DNA from: Bacteroidota bacterium
GTDB lineage: Bacteria; Bacteroidota; Bacteroidia; J057; JADKCL01
Assembly (NCBI GenBank): GCA_016718825.1
Contig: JADKCL010000001.1
Span: 248,001 to 312,000, forward strand
Reading direction: 5' to 3'
DNA: 64,000 bases
Shown piece by piece: positions 41,335 through 51,200 of the stretch. The notes below the pieces were generated by a model, which saw nothing but the letters and a program-made list of their open reading frames with translations, had not been told where the DNA came from and made no database searches. Position numbers and translations under genes: made by a program. The first letter of the stretch is position 1. The number at the start of each line of letters is the position of its first letter.

Positions 41335-42135
41335 TTATTGGACCACCATTTTGCTGGTCACTGCCTTCTCGCCATTGGCCAGACGGTAGAGGTAGATGCC
41401 CGGGGCAAAATCGGTTGCGTCAAACACGAGGCTATTGTCACCCATGTTGGCACGTACACTTTCCGAGTGCATCACTTTTCCGGTGAGATCGGTGACAGTG
41501 AACTGCAAAACCGTTGGTTTGGCAGAAGAATAGTTGATCGTTGTGCTGCCGTGAAACGGATTCGGGGCGTTTTTGGAGATGCTCAAGGCATCTGCTTGTG
41601 CGTCGGCGACACCGACTGCGGTGATATCCATCGTCCAGCTCAATCCGGGGATCGGAACGGTCACGGCCGTACCACCGATCACAGGCACTTGCGCTGGCAC
41701 CGAGACATTGTAGCCGGTACTCATTCCCACGTTGAAGGTGCCGCCTTGTGTTGGCGTGCCATCCAATTTGATGCAACCATTGACGCCACCGCCCCATTGG
41801 CAGTTGGAAAGGTCACAGGTGTAATTGATACCGGTAGGCAGGCCGTTGATGGCGGTGACTTCTTGGTAGTTGACCGAGACATTGATCGCAGGAAAAGGAA
41901 AGCCAATCACAGCCGACAAATCGATCGTGGTATCTTGTGGGACCATGATGGTGAACCTGTCAGAATAGGCCTGACCTTGGTTGCCTGATGCCAGCGAAGA
42001 GGTGATGGCAGGATTGGGATAGATTCCTGGAATTCCCAAAAGCAAGGCCACCGGGTCAGGTGTGCATACTTGTGCCTGTGCCGCGGTTGCGCCGATACCG
42101 ATCAGCGCGATCATCAATAGTAGTACTTTTCTCAT
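41335..42135 (-). CDS. T9SS-secreted protein, Ig-like, tandem paralogue 2
   Basis: 266 residues with a signal peptide (MRKVLLLMIALIGIGATAAQAQ). Shared with paralogue 1: VPQDTTIDLSAVIGFPFPAI, the INGLPTGI loop, CIKLDGTPTQGGTFNV, and PAQVPVIGG. The T9SS domain is also present (ISKNAPNPFHGS, VTDLTGKVMHS, FAPGIYLYRLANGEK, KMVVQ). The short intergenic gap suggests one transcript with paralogue 1. Function unknown; the Ig-like fold suggests surface binding or adhesion. Confidence 0.82.
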   Translation of the reverse strand: MRKVLLLMIALIGIGATAAQAQVCTPDPVALLLGIPGIYPNPAITSSLASGNQGQAYSDRFTIMVPQDTTIDLSAVIGFPFPAINVSVNYQEVTAINGLPTGINYTCDLSNCQWGGGVNGCIKLDGTPTQGGTFNVGMSTGYNVSVPAQVPVIGGTAVTVPIPGLSWTMDITAVGVADAQADALSISKNAPNPFHGSTTINYSSAKPTVLQFTVTDLTGKVMHSESVRANMGDNSLVFDATDFAPGIYLYRLANGEKAVTSKMVVQ

Positions 42136-42203
42136 AACCTTAAATTGAAGTCTTAACGATAGCTAATTTCCTCACATTCGCCCGAATAAAAAAATGACGA
42201 ATG

Positions 42204-43019
42204 TTATTTTTGACCATTGGCCTCCAGCCATTCCAGCTTTTCCTTGGCTTGGGTGATGAAGACCGAATCCGGGAAGCGGTCTACATAGCTGCGAAATGCT
42301 TCGACCGTGTTGGCCGTTTTTGCGTTTTCGAAGGCCACGGCATTGAGCCGCTGTTGAATTTGTGGAGCCTGAAGCGCTGCGGGATAGCGATTCAGGAAGT
42401 TGACCATGGCCTCCTCCGTATTCGCTTTGAGTGTCTCGGCAGTTGCCCGTTCGTCGCGTACCTTGGCGACATCCTTTGCATTTTCGGCATCGGGGTAGGT
42501 GGTGAGGTAGTTGTCGAGGGCCTCCACCGAACCTTCTTCCAAGGCAAGCTTGTAAGCAAGGTCATTGCGGTAGTTGCGGCAGACGGTGGCGGAAACCGAG
42601 TTGGGAAACTGGATCAAAAAGGCATCAAATCCGGCAACGGTGTTGTTGGTTTTGGCAACTTCCAACATCGAAGCCTCGATGCGGCTGCGACGTGACTCAA
42701 GTTCGGCAGTGGTCACACCGAGTTTCTCAAACTTGGCGCGTCCCTTCTCATCGAGCTTGGCCCAGCCTGCCTCGGCGAGCAGCAAATGATCCAAAGCTTT
42801 CTGTGGATCTTTCTTGGCCGGATCCATGCCGTAAAGGCGGGAAATTCCAAAATTGGCGGAGATGTCACCGGCATCTTCTTTGAGACAATTCTCAAAATCC
42901 GTCCAGGCGGATGCATAATCCTTTACTTCCAAAGCCTTCATCCCCTTGCCGCCACATTGGGCTTGGGATTCGACGAGAAGACAAAGCAGCAAAGCTGCCA
43001 ACAGGGTAAATCTTTTCAT
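42204..43019 (-). CDS. Secreted TPR-like helical protein
   Basis: 271 residues from the ATG at 43019 (MKRFTLLAALLLCLLVESQAQ signal peptide). The mature protein is nearly all helical, starting with a TPR-like unit (GMKALEVKDYASAWTDFENCL) and followed by repeats that each carry a FPNS/YPDA/YPAA/FPDS turn after a helix (FLIQFPNSVSA, YLTTYPDAENA, FLNRYPAALQA, YVDRFPDSVFI), spaced about 35-40 residues. This is like outer-membrane-protein assembly TPR proteins, but no firm family. Probably periplasmic. A good promoter lies upstream. Confidence 0.72.
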   Translation of the reverse strand: MKRFTLLAALLLCLLVESQAQCGGKGMKALEVKDYASAWTDFENCLKEDAGDISANFGISRLYGMDPAKKDPQKALDHLLLAEAGWAKLDEKGRAKFEKLGVTTAELESRRSRIEASMLEVAKTNNTVAGFDAFLIQFPNSVSATVCRNYRNDLAYKLALEEGSVEALDNYLTTYPDAENAKDVAKVRDERATAETLKANTEEAMVNFLNRYPAALQAPQIQQRLNAVAFENAKTANTVEAFRSYVDRFPDSVFITQAKEKLEWLEANGQK

Positions 43020-43040
43020 GGGTGAAACTTTTCGGCCCGA

Positions 43041-43072
43041 CAAATCTACGAAATTTCAACGCAGGTGCACAA
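43041..43072 (-). promoter_or_regulatory. Promoter of the secreted TPR-like gene
   Basis: TAGATTTG (43048-43041, minus strand) is an exact TAnnTTTG box with TTG (43072-43070, in GTTTG) 21 nt upstream. The ATG follows 21 nt after the box. Confidence 0.6.
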
Positions 43073-43118
43073 ACCATGCCAATTTCGTGATGGCATTCAC
43101 CCGGCAATGCAGACGTGG

Positions 43119-43574
43119 TTATTGTCGCTTGCAAAAATAGCGGGCGTTGTAATAGGCGCCGTTGGTGGACCATCCAGTTTCGATGCGTAGGCTATCGGTG
43201 GCATAAAAACTCCCGCTAAATCCTGACCTATACTGCGGAATAGTGCGTGAAAAGTCCCCATTTGTATTGAGGATTGCGTATTCAACAATGTGTGTCGCAA
43301 TTGCAAAGCGTACCTGATTGGTCGTTGAGTCCACCACTGTGACGGTGAGTGTTCCGCCGACGGTCGTGTCGTAAGTGGGTAAGGAATTCAGCATCTCGCT
43401 CTCAAAATAGCCGGTGTAGCTAAAGGTTCCAGCCAGTGTATCACGATAATCTGGCTCACGTACTGGCACATTAGGTGGTTCATTAGGTGGCTCAGGAAGG
43501 TCCTCGTCTTTGCAGGCAACAAGGGAAAGTGAAAGTATCAACGCAAAAGTTATGAAAATATGGACCGCTTTCAT
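43119..43574 (-). CDS. Small lipoprotein, unknown
   Basis: 151 residues with a signal peptide and lipobox (LSLVAC, Cys21), followed by a proline-rich linker (PEPPNEPPNVPVREP) and a beta-rich domain of ~110 residues (GTFSYTGYFESE, GGTLTVTVVDSTTNQVRFAI). This layout of linker plus a small lipocalin-like sandwich is common among Bacteroidota lipoproteins that carry no known function. The C-terminus ends in YFCKRQ. 237 nt separate it from the stranded sorting domain; I saw nothing else there. Confidence 0.7.
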   Translation of the reverse strand: MKAVHIFITFALILSLSLVACKDEDLPEPPNEPPNVPVREPDYRDTLAGTFSYTGYFESEMLNSLPTYDTTVGGTLTVTVVDSTTNQVRFAIATHIVEYAILNTNGDFSRTIPQYRSGFSGSFYATDSLRIETGWSTNGAYYNARYFCKRQ

Positions 43575-43811
43575 CTTGGAATTTGGATTAGGTTTTAAAG
43601 TTAGTCACTTGGCTTTTATTCGCTATTCTGCCCTTCACGAATTTCCCTTGAATCTTACCTGTCCAGATGGCGCGAAGTGAAGAAACCTCAGCATAACAGT
43701 CCAAGATCAGCCTGAGAATTTGAGGGGTTCCGCCAGGGTGATCTTGGCTTTATCGCTGAATTTGATCCAAATAATTGTTGGATGATGCTGACTACCAAAC
43801 TGAAATGGAAA

Positions 43812-44039
43812 CTACCGTTTGATCAACGCTCGGGCCGATCCGTTTCCATGGCGTAAAAAGTAGATTCCGGGCGCATATTCGCTTGTGGAGAGCGTAACCT
43901 TTTCATCAACAACTCCACGCACAAGTAATTGGCCCATCGCATTATGGACGCTAAAGTCTACCGTTTGACTTTGATTGGGATTCACAATGGTCAATCGGGG
44001 AAGGTCAGTGGTAGTATTTTTGAGAGAAGGGTAGGGTTG
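43812..44039 (-). pseudogene. Stranded T9SS sorting domain (gene remnant)
   Basis: About 75 codons reading TIVNPNQSQTVDFSVHNAMG, then QLLVRGV, TSEYAPGIYFLRHGNG and ALIKR before a normal stop at 43812. This is a good type A T9SS C-terminal domain, but the cargo domain and signal peptide are missing: upstream the frame runs into non-coding sequence and the start of the divergent Omp85-type gene. The usual NPF/NPxxG at its start is degraded to NPNQSQ. It is most likely the remnant of a deleted or rearranged secreted-protein gene. Confidence 0.6.
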
Positions 44040-44121
44040 AGTGCAGGGACGTTTCCTTGTCCCTTTAATTTGGCACTGCATTATTGGTTCCATCTTTGTA
44101 ATTTTCAGGTTCTTGGAACCT

Positions 44122-45903
44122 ATGCGAGTGGTGCACCATAGTTTGGTTTTGCTCCTTTTGGGCTTGCTTGCCTTGCCTTGTCGGGCGCAAGACAGCCTCG
44201 CTTGGCGTATTAAGAAGGTCGAAACCACCGATCCGCTTCCTTCAAAATTGCAACGCCTGGTCAAACACCGATTTGACGATGCCAAATCAGCTGACAATCT
44301 TCAGGAAATCAAGACAGAGGTTGCTTCCCAAGTTGTCGCGGATGGCTATCAGGAGTTTTCAGTGGATACTTTTTTCAAGGAAGACCGGACCTTGCGGCTG
44401 ACGGTTTATCCGGGTCGGCGCTACTTTTATGATACGATTCGCATTCCCGGACTCAACGAAGTGGACTATGGCAAGGTGAATTTTGAGCGCCTGCAACGTA
44501 AACACGCACCCTTTTCAAGCACCGACTTCCAAGGTCGAATGATCGAATGCCTCAAAGCCTACCAAAACAAAGGTTTTCCATTCGCAGCATTTGACAGCCT
44601 GGAAATGACTTACCGACAAGGCGGTGAAGATTCGATCTACGCCAGCGTGGATTATCAATTTGCCCCCGGCAAATTGGTCACCATCGACAGCGTGATCATC
44701 GATGGCAAGGTCAGAGAAAAAACGAAATTCATAGAAAACCTCGTCAGCATCTACCCTGGCGATGCCTACAGTCAAGAGAATATCGACCGCGCAAGGCGCC
44801 TGCTCAACAGTTCGCCCTACTTCAAAAATGCGCAACCTGCCAAAGTCGAATTCCTGAGCGAGACCAAAGCCAAAGTGACCCTGAAGCTGGAATCCCGTAA
44901 GTCGGGCAAATTTGACGTCTTGCTTGGAATTCTACCGCCATCGGGCAGCAACGCAAAGCTGCAATTTACCGGCCTCATCGATTTTCAGTTGGTGAGCCCG
45001 CTGTTCAAGGCCGGGGAAATGCTCGAATTCCGTTTTGACAAACTGGTCGGGAGTTCGCAAAAACTGCGGCTGCGCTTTGCGATGCCCTATTTGTTTGGTT
45101 CGCCGATGGGGATCGACGGCGAATTCAACCTGATGAAGCAAGACACGTCTTTTCTGACCCGCTACTTCAAGGTGGGCGTACCCTACGCCTTCAGTCCCTC
45201 TTTGTCGGTGCGCGTTTATTACAAAAACAAAGCGAGCAGTTTGATCTCCACGAGACGATACGAACTGGACACGTCCTTGGTGCCGCCGGTATTGGATGGC
45301 AAGGATCAGACGTATGGCATCGGATTTTCGTTTGAGAATCTGGACGACCGATTCAGTCCGACACGTGGCTTCCGCATCCGGGCGGATGGCGGTATCGGGA
45401 AGAAAAAAGTGGTGCGCAATCCGCGGCTTACGGAAAATGTCTACGAAGGCATTACGGTCAATCTGCCCAAAAAAGAGTCTGAAATCCGCATCGAATGGTA
45501 TCAGAAGTATTCCAAGCGGATGGTGTTGATGCTCGCCAACAGCACGTATTGGCTGGATCAGAAGCAGTATTTCCAGAATGACCTGATGCAAGTCGGCGGG
45601 AGCCGGAGCATCCGCGGCTTCAACGAAAACCAGTTCTTTACCAATTTTTATTCGGCGATCACCATTGAGAACCGGTTTTTGCTGGAGGAGCGTTCTTATC
45701 TTTTTGTTTTTTCCGATATTGCCTACCTCGAAGACAAGGCTGGTCTGGTAAAGGTGATGCGGCCCTGGGGCCTTGGCCTCGGTCTCACGTACGAGACCAA
45801 AGCCGGGATGCTCTCCATCACCTATGCCGCTGGACAGGTCGCTGGGATTCCGTTTCAGCCTTCGAGAGGAAAAATTCATATTGGATTGGTCAATCAATTT
45901 TAG
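44122..45903 (+). CDS. Omp85/BamA-TamA-type outer-membrane protein
   Basis: 593 residues from the ATG at 44122 (signal peptide MRVVHHSLVLLLLGLLALPCRAQ). The first ~250 mature residues contain POTRA-like units (FYDTIRIPGLNEVDYGKV, KLVTIDSVIIDGKVREKTKFI, YSQENIDRARRLLNSSPYF). The ~300-residue C-terminus is a 16-stranded-barrel region with the Omp85 signature GGSRSIRGFNENQF in the place of VRGF, and it ends in an aromatic residue after a short strand. These proteins insert barrel proteins or export partners. With only about three POTRAs it is more TamA-like than BamA. It starts the two-gene unit with the zinc-ribbon protein. Confidence 0.85.
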   Translation: MRVVHHSLVLLLLGLLALPCRAQDSLAWRIKKVETTDPLPSKLQRLVKHRFDDAKSADNLQEIKTEVASQVVADGYQEFSVDTFFKEDRTLRLTVYPGRRYFYDTIRIPGLNEVDYGKVNFERLQRKHAPFSSTDFQGRMIECLKAYQNKGFPFAAFDSLEMTYRQGGEDSIYASVDYQFAPGKLVTIDSVIIDGKVREKTKFIENLVSIYPGDAYSQENIDRARRLLNSSPYFKNAQPAKVEFLSETKAKVTLKLESRKSGKFDVLLGILPPSGSNAKLQFTGLIDFQLVSPLFKAGEMLEFRFDKLVGSSQKLRLRFAMPYLFGSPMGIDGEFNLMKQDTSFLTRYFKVGVPYAFSPSLSVRVYYKNKASSLISTRRYELDTSLVPPVLDGKDQTYGIGFSFENLDDRFSPTRGFRIRADGGIGKKKVVRNPRLTENVYEGITVNLPKKESEIRIEWYQKYSKRMVLMLANSTYWLDQKQYFQNDLMQVGGSRSIRGFNENQFFTNFYSAITIENRFLLEERSYLFVFSDIAYLEDKAGLVKVMRPWGLGLGLTYETKAGMLSITYAAGQVAGIPFQPSRGKIHIGLVNQF

Positions 45904-45907
45904 TGAC

Positions 45908-47002
45908 ATGGAAGAGCAGGAAAGCCTGAAAAAGATCGTGAACGTGCCCTGTGGGGGTTGCGGCAGCGAAATGGTTTATGATCCGGGCAAGCAAATGTTG
46001 TTGTGTCCCAACTGTGGCACCACGCGCGACATTCCGACAGCGAGCGACATGGTCGTGGAGCGGTCCTTTGCAACCGCGGCCTCAATGGCGGATCTTCCGA
46101 CAGGATTTAATGTGCCCTCCAAGGTATTTCACTGCAACAGCTGCGGGGCCAATACCTCCGTCGGGCAAGATACCGTCGCCTTTTCTTGCCCGTTTTGTGG
46201 CTCCACCAATGTCAATGCCGAGGCCCACGAAGCACGTGTCATCCGACCATCGGGTGTGCTACCCTTCAAAGTCACCAAGCAAGCTGCACTCGAGAAGTTC
46301 AAAACTTGGATCGGGAAGGGCTTTTTTGCTCCCGGTAACCTGAAGAAACTGGCGCGACTGGACAACATTCGCAGCGTGTATCTCCCGTTCTGGACCTACG
46401 ATGCATCGACCTTTTCCCAGTGGGAGGCTGAAGCCGGCTACTATTATTATACCACCGAGTCTTATACCGATGCCCAAGGCAATGCGCAGACCAAACAGGT
46501 GCGCCATACCCGCTGGGAATTTGTGAGCGGCTACTTTGACAAGGCATTTGACGATGTGTTGGTCGTGGCTTCCTCCGGTCTCGAGCAACGGTTTTCAGAG
46601 GAAATCTTCCCCTTTGACCTTGACCAAATCGTCAATTACGACGGTCAATTTATCCTTGGCCACGAATCGGAAGTCTATCAGCGTGACTTGAAGGCAGGTT
46701 TTGATGTCGCGGACGGCATCATGGACACTGAAATCCGGGCGGAGATCACCAAAAAAGTGCCTGGCGACACGCACAGAAACCTGCAGATCGATACCCGCAA
46801 GTCGGACATCACCTTCAAGCACATTTTGTTGCCGATCTGGATTGCAGCCTACCTTTACAACAACAAGGTCTACCGCTTCCTAGTCAATGGCCGCACGGGC
46901 AAGATTTCGGGCAAAAAGCCGGTCGCAGCCTGGAAAGTGATCATGCTCATTTTGGTGATTGCAGCGATCATTGCAGGCATCGTGTTGGCGACGAAGTCCT
47001 AG
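45908..47002 (+). CDS. Zinc-ribbon membrane protein, unknown
   Basis: 364 residues from the ATG at 45908, 5 nt after the Omp85-type stop. Four CxxC pairs form two zinc ribbons in the first ~120 residues: CGGC/CPNC and CNSC/CPFC. A long soluble region follows (YLPFWTYDASTFSQWEAEAGYYYY, FPFDLDQIVNYDGQFILGHESEVY) and one C-terminal membrane helix (VIMLILVIAAIIAGIVLA), so it is a tail-anchored protein with its zinc domain in the cytoplasm. This layout is found in several bacterial phyla, often annotated as a primosomal-like protein, with no proven role. Confidence 0.82.
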   Translation: MEEQESLKKIVNVPCGGCGSEMVYDPGKQMLLCPNCGTTRDIPTASDMVVERSFATAASMADLPTGFNVPSKVFHCNSCGANTSVGQDTVAFSCPFCGSTNVNAEAHEARVIRPSGVLPFKVTKQAALEKFKTWIGKGFFAPGNLKKLARLDNIRSVYLPFWTYDASTFSQWEAEAGYYYYTTESYTDAQGNAQTKQVRHTRWEFVSGYFDKAFDDVLVVASSGLEQRFSEEIFPFDLDQIVNYDGQFILGHESEVYQRDLKAGFDVADGIMDTEIRAEITKKVPGDTHRNLQIDTRKSDITFKHILLPIWIAAYLYNNKVYRFLVNGRTGKISGKKPVAAWKVIMLILVIAAIIAGIVLATKS

Positions 47003-47018
47003 TTTTTTCGCAAATGAC

Positions 47019-47058
47019 AACGGCAGGTTTGGTCATCCCAAGCCTGCCGTTCTATTTC
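47019..47058. terminator. Hairpin between convergent genes
   Basis: AACGGCAGGTTTGG and CCAAGCCTGCCGTT pair over 14 bp with one G-U and a 5-nt loop, between the stops at 47002 (+) and 47074 (-). The T-runs on both sides are weak. Confidence 0.6.
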
Positions 47059-47073
47059 AAGCCCCCTGAAAAA

Positions 47074-47493
47074 TCAGTTGTAAAAGGCACCCAAGAGGCA
47101 CTTCTTGTCGAGGCGTTCCATCATTTCTTCGAATGCCACTCCTTTTTCCAGCAAACCGTCCTGCACGGGTTTCATGCATTCGCAGTCGTCCATTTTCATT
47201 GAAAAATCCTCCTCACCTTCCATGGCCTTCAAGACCGCCGGATTGTCAGATTCAAAAATAGCAGCCTGCAAATCAGCCTGATGCGCCTTGTAAATGGACT
47301 TGGTTGCTTCCATGAGTTCGGTGAGATTCCATCCCGGCTCCTTCCCGACCATTTCGTAAAGGCATTTACAGGTCTCCGCCGCGAGGCCATCGGCTTTTTC
47401 TTTAGGCTTTGGCCCAACCCAAGCCGGATTGCTGTCACAGCCCGCAAGCAACAATGTCGTGGCTATCAAGAGGAAAAAAGCATACTTCTTCAT
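47074..47493 (-). CDS. Small cysteine-rich lipoprotein, unknown
   Basis: 139 residues from the ATG at 47493, with a good lipobox (LLLAGC, Cys19). The mature part is helical with CKC and CEC motifs about 65 residues apart (AAETCKCLYEM, MDDCECMKP) and a Cys near the C-terminus (KKCLLG), an arrangement suited to disulfides or metal binding. No family recognised. A TAATTTTG box (47524-47517 on the minus strand) lies 23 nt before the ATG but lacks a clear -33 element. Confidence 0.7.
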   Translation of the reverse strand: MKKYAFFLLIATTLLLAGCDSNPAWVGPKPKEKADGLAAETCKCLYEMVGKEPGWNLTELMEATKSIYKAHQADLQAAIFESDNPAVLKAMEGEEDFSMKMDDCECMKPVQDGLLEKGVAFEEMMERLDKKCLLGAFYN

Positions 47494-47587
47494 TGCAATA
47501 CCAGTTATTCGGAGGCCAAAATTAAGCAAACGTATTCTTTTTTAGGAGCCGAATTGATTTTTACGCGTCAGAGTCCTCCCATGAAAC

Positions 47588-47614
47588 GACCCCGGAACAT
47601 TGCTGCACGGGGTC
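47588..47614. repeat. Hairpin in the large intergenic region
   Basis: GACCCCG / CGGGGTC, 7 bp with a 13-nt loop. The region 47530-48289 (760 nt) holds this hairpin, a second inverted repeat GCGTGATG/CATCACGC near 47966-47996, a possible transposase remnant, and no other gene I can support. Confidence 0.35.
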
Positions 47615-47743
47615 GGAGATTTATCCAAATAGAAAAATTACCCAGCTTGATCAGACTGAGGCTTGCCGGAATGTGGTTCTGATGGCAGCCAAGTATTCAC
47701 CAATACTGGCAAATGCACCACAAGGCTCCCGGCAGAGCCTTGC

Positions 47744-47995
47744 TTAGCGGTCGTCCCGACTGTCAAGGTTGCCATCGTGCGCAATGCAGACGGCTTCCAT
47801 GACAGGATCAATCCTCAAAGGCGACCTTAACCATCGCAGTGACCAACCCAACCGGGCTTGGCCGTAATGAAACGCACCGGGAGGCTCTTTGAGCCAAGCA
47901 CGTACATTACTTTCAATTCTGCAGTTGTCCATAACCGTCTTGTAAATTGGAACCAATAGCAACAAAGCGTGATGCTTGCCTCGTCCAATCATCAC
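47744..47995 (-). pseudogene. Possible remnant of an IS66-type transposase C-terminus
   Basis: An isolated 83-codon frame containing IGRGK, then IYKTVMDNCRIESNVRAWL. The order resembles the end of IS66-family transposases (LGRKN ... IYSLIETCKxxGVNPxxWL), with a shorter gap between the two motifs. No start region, catalytic domain or terminal inverted repeats were seen. It could equally be a chance frame, so this is a tentative call only. Confidence 0.25.
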
Positions 47996-48289
47996 GCTTT
48001 CCCATGACCGGAGTTCAACGGCAGATTTGCCTTTCCGCAGAAGGGCCCATTTTCAACGATGCTGATGCAAAAGAGTCGGTTTGCTGCATGTTGCTGTTGG
48101 CTAAAACTACGTTGGAATTCTCAGTTTGCGATCAATTGTCGGTCAATGGTTGTGATTGCTGACTGATCGGCAAGATGGAGGATTGAGCGGTAGGCGAGAC
48201 TTGTGTTCGGAATACTCGCCCAGAATAATCCCCCAACACCAAATTAATTTCGGAAATGGCCCTTGAAAATATCCGGTTTCCAAAGATTC

Positions 48290-51200
48290 TCAGGAACGCT
48301 CGGCAATATGCTGCCGAAGTTCGGCCACAATGGCATCGACATAATCTGAAAGGGCATCAAGCTTGGCCGGCATTTGCTCGAGCTGCTCACGTTCCCTTGC
48401 CAAATGCTCAAGCTCTCTGAATTTTTCCTTCAAATCTTCCGATCCCGAATATGCGGCAGAAGATTTTGTGCGGTGTGCCGTGGCACGCAAGGTCTCCCAA
48501 TCCTCCACAGAACAGGCTTGCCGCAACTCAAGCACGGCTTCGGGCAATTTCACGACGAGCTTGTTCAAGATACCCAGTACAAAGGCGGGTTCGCCTCCAC
48601 TTACAGCATCCAACATGGCCATATCCGTGAGTTTGTACGGTGAGTTGGCCTTGGAGTCGCTTGATACTTCCCGTTCAATTTCTTCCTTGACTTCAGGTGC
48701 TTGCGTAATGACCATCGGCTTCCCTTCCCGCATATCGGGCACGGATTTGAGGATCTTCACCAATTCACCCATCATGAACGGCTTGGAAATGAACGTGTCC
48801 ATACCGGCATCAAGACAGCGTTGACGGTCAGACTCCATGGCATTGGCAGTCATGGCGATGATGACGGGGCGCTTTTCCTTGGGCAATTGATGGACGATGA
48901 TGCGTGTCGCCTCGAGGCCATCCATGACCGGCATCTGCACGTCCATGAACACCAGGTCGATGTTGCCAGCCATGACCATATCCACAGCCTCCTTGCCGTT
49001 GAGCGCATTCTCGACCTTGTATCCGAGACTGGACAACATGCCGTTGGCAACGTCTTGGTTGATGGGATTGTCTTCGGCAACGAGGATGCGAAGCGGCACC
49101 TGCGAAGCAAATGCGGTGGTTTGCTCGCCACGGTCGACGATCTCTATCATTGCCCGTTTGCCCATCAAAGCCAGCATCAGGTCTCCGCGCTTGAGTGGCT
49201 TACTCAAGACCCATCCATGTAAACCGACATGGTTTTGGAGGATGATTGCAATGTCGGGTTCAGCAATCAGTGCAAAGCGAACGCGCCCATCGGTGTAGGT
49301 GGAGGCAATGCGTTTGGCAAGTTGGTTGGGGTCACCGTGTGTAATCCGTAGATCCACGAGTAAAAAGTTGACTTCCGGCTGATCCAAAACTGCATCCGTG
49401 GCCGCTTCCAATGTCGAATGGACCTCAAAGGGCATTTTCCAATGGCGGAGATATTCCGAGATCAAGGCGATCGTTGCTTCGTTTTGCATCGCAATCACGA
49501 CCTTTTTCCCTTCCAAGGCCTTGGCCGGATGGGCCTCCCCGGCCAGTTTCCACGGCTCAGAAAGCCCCGACAAGAATGTGAAGAAAAAGGTCGTGCCCTT
49601 TCCAAGGTCACTTTCCAGCCACATGCGGCCGCCCATCATCTTGCTCAGGCTGTTGCTGATCGCAAGCCCAAGTCCAGTGCCGCCATACTTGCGGGTAGTG
49701 GAGGCATCGACCTGTGTAAATGACTCGAATAGCGTTGCATGCTTTTCCTTCGGAATTCCGATGCCGCTGTCCTTTACCGAAAGCTGGATTTCTGCCTTCT
49801 CTCCCTCGACTTTCACCAAGGTTGCGCGCACTACGATGTCGCCTTTGGATGTGAACTTAATCGCATTGCCCAAAAGGTTGGTGAGAATCTGCTTCAACCG
49901 CGCTGGATCGCCCATGACAGGCCCCCTGATTTCAGGATCTACCCAATAAACCAATTCGAGGCCCTTGGAAAACGCGCTGAAGGCCAGCATATCCATCACC
50001 TCCTCGATCAAATGCCGCACTTCAAAGGGGATCGTTTCCAGATCCATTTTTCCCGATTCGATGCGGCTGAAATCCAGGATGTCGTTGATCAGGCTCAGGA
50101 GATTTTGGCCGCTCACGCGGATATTTTCGACAAACTTGCGTTGCTGCGGACTCAAGGTCGTGCGTTCGAGAAGATCCGTCATACCGATCACGCCATTCAT
50201 TGGCGTACGAATCTCATGGCTCATTTTTGCAAGGAATTCGCCTTTGACTTGATTGGCCTGCTCGAGGGCTTCTGTGCGTTGCTTGACTTTGAGCTCCAAA
50301 ACGGATCGCTGCCGCTGCAAGGTTGCGGTGCGGTAGCGTACAAAACCGATGATCGAGAGCATCACCAAGGCAAATGCGAGCAGTCCAAACCAGACTGTGC
50401 GGTAAAAAGGCGCTTGGATTACAAAATGAAACTGGACAGAATCCTTGGTCCAGACACCTTCTGCATTGCAAGCAATGACTTCAAAGGTGTATTCGCCAGG
50501 TGGAAGGAAAGGGTAAACGGCATAGTTTTCAGTCGAAGGATGGCTGTAGGCATCATCGAGGCCGATCAAGCGGTACCTGTACTGCACTTTCTCGGGAAGG
50601 CGTTGTGTGATACCCGCAAATTCAATGCGAATATGGTTTTCCTCGCTGCCCAAAACGGGATCCACAGGAATGAGCGTCCAAGGATGTGTAGCCACGTTGC
50701 GTTTTGCCCAATCGACCTCCTCCAATTTGACTTGCAAGCCTGAAATTTCCAGGTGTGGCGGACGCGGATCAAAAAAGTCGCGGTCAGGATGATAGCATGC
50801 CAAGCCTTCGATGGTTCCAAACCAGATTCTTCCACGTGAATCCACAAATCCTGCACCCTGATTGCATTCCAAGCCTGTAAAACCGTCTTCAGAGCCATAA
50901 TTCCGGATGCTCATCGGTTCAGAATCGGGGCCGATCGTGATGCGGGAGAGGCCGAAGTCGGTCCCCACCCAGATATCCCCGGCGGAATCCTGCAAAAGGA
51001 TGTAAATCAAATTGCCAGCCAGCCCTTCATGGGTATTCAGATAGCAGGCTTGGGTTCCTTTGACGCAGGCGAGGCCATCTTGGGTTCCGATCCAAGCGGC
51101 ACCATTGCGATCTTCTAAAAAGCTGATCACCTGATCGCTTGCCAAATGTGCAGGCGTTGAAAAATTTTCAACCGATCCGCCCTTGATCCGATACAAACCA

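Noticed and set aside
44041..44121. Extended N-terminus of the Omp85-type protein
   Set aside because: The added residues precede a complete signal peptide that starts at 44122 and overlap the stranded T9SS remnant.
47744..47995. Intact small protein gene
   Set aside because: No start signal, no promoter and an odd composition; only a transposase remnant is considered, with low confidence.
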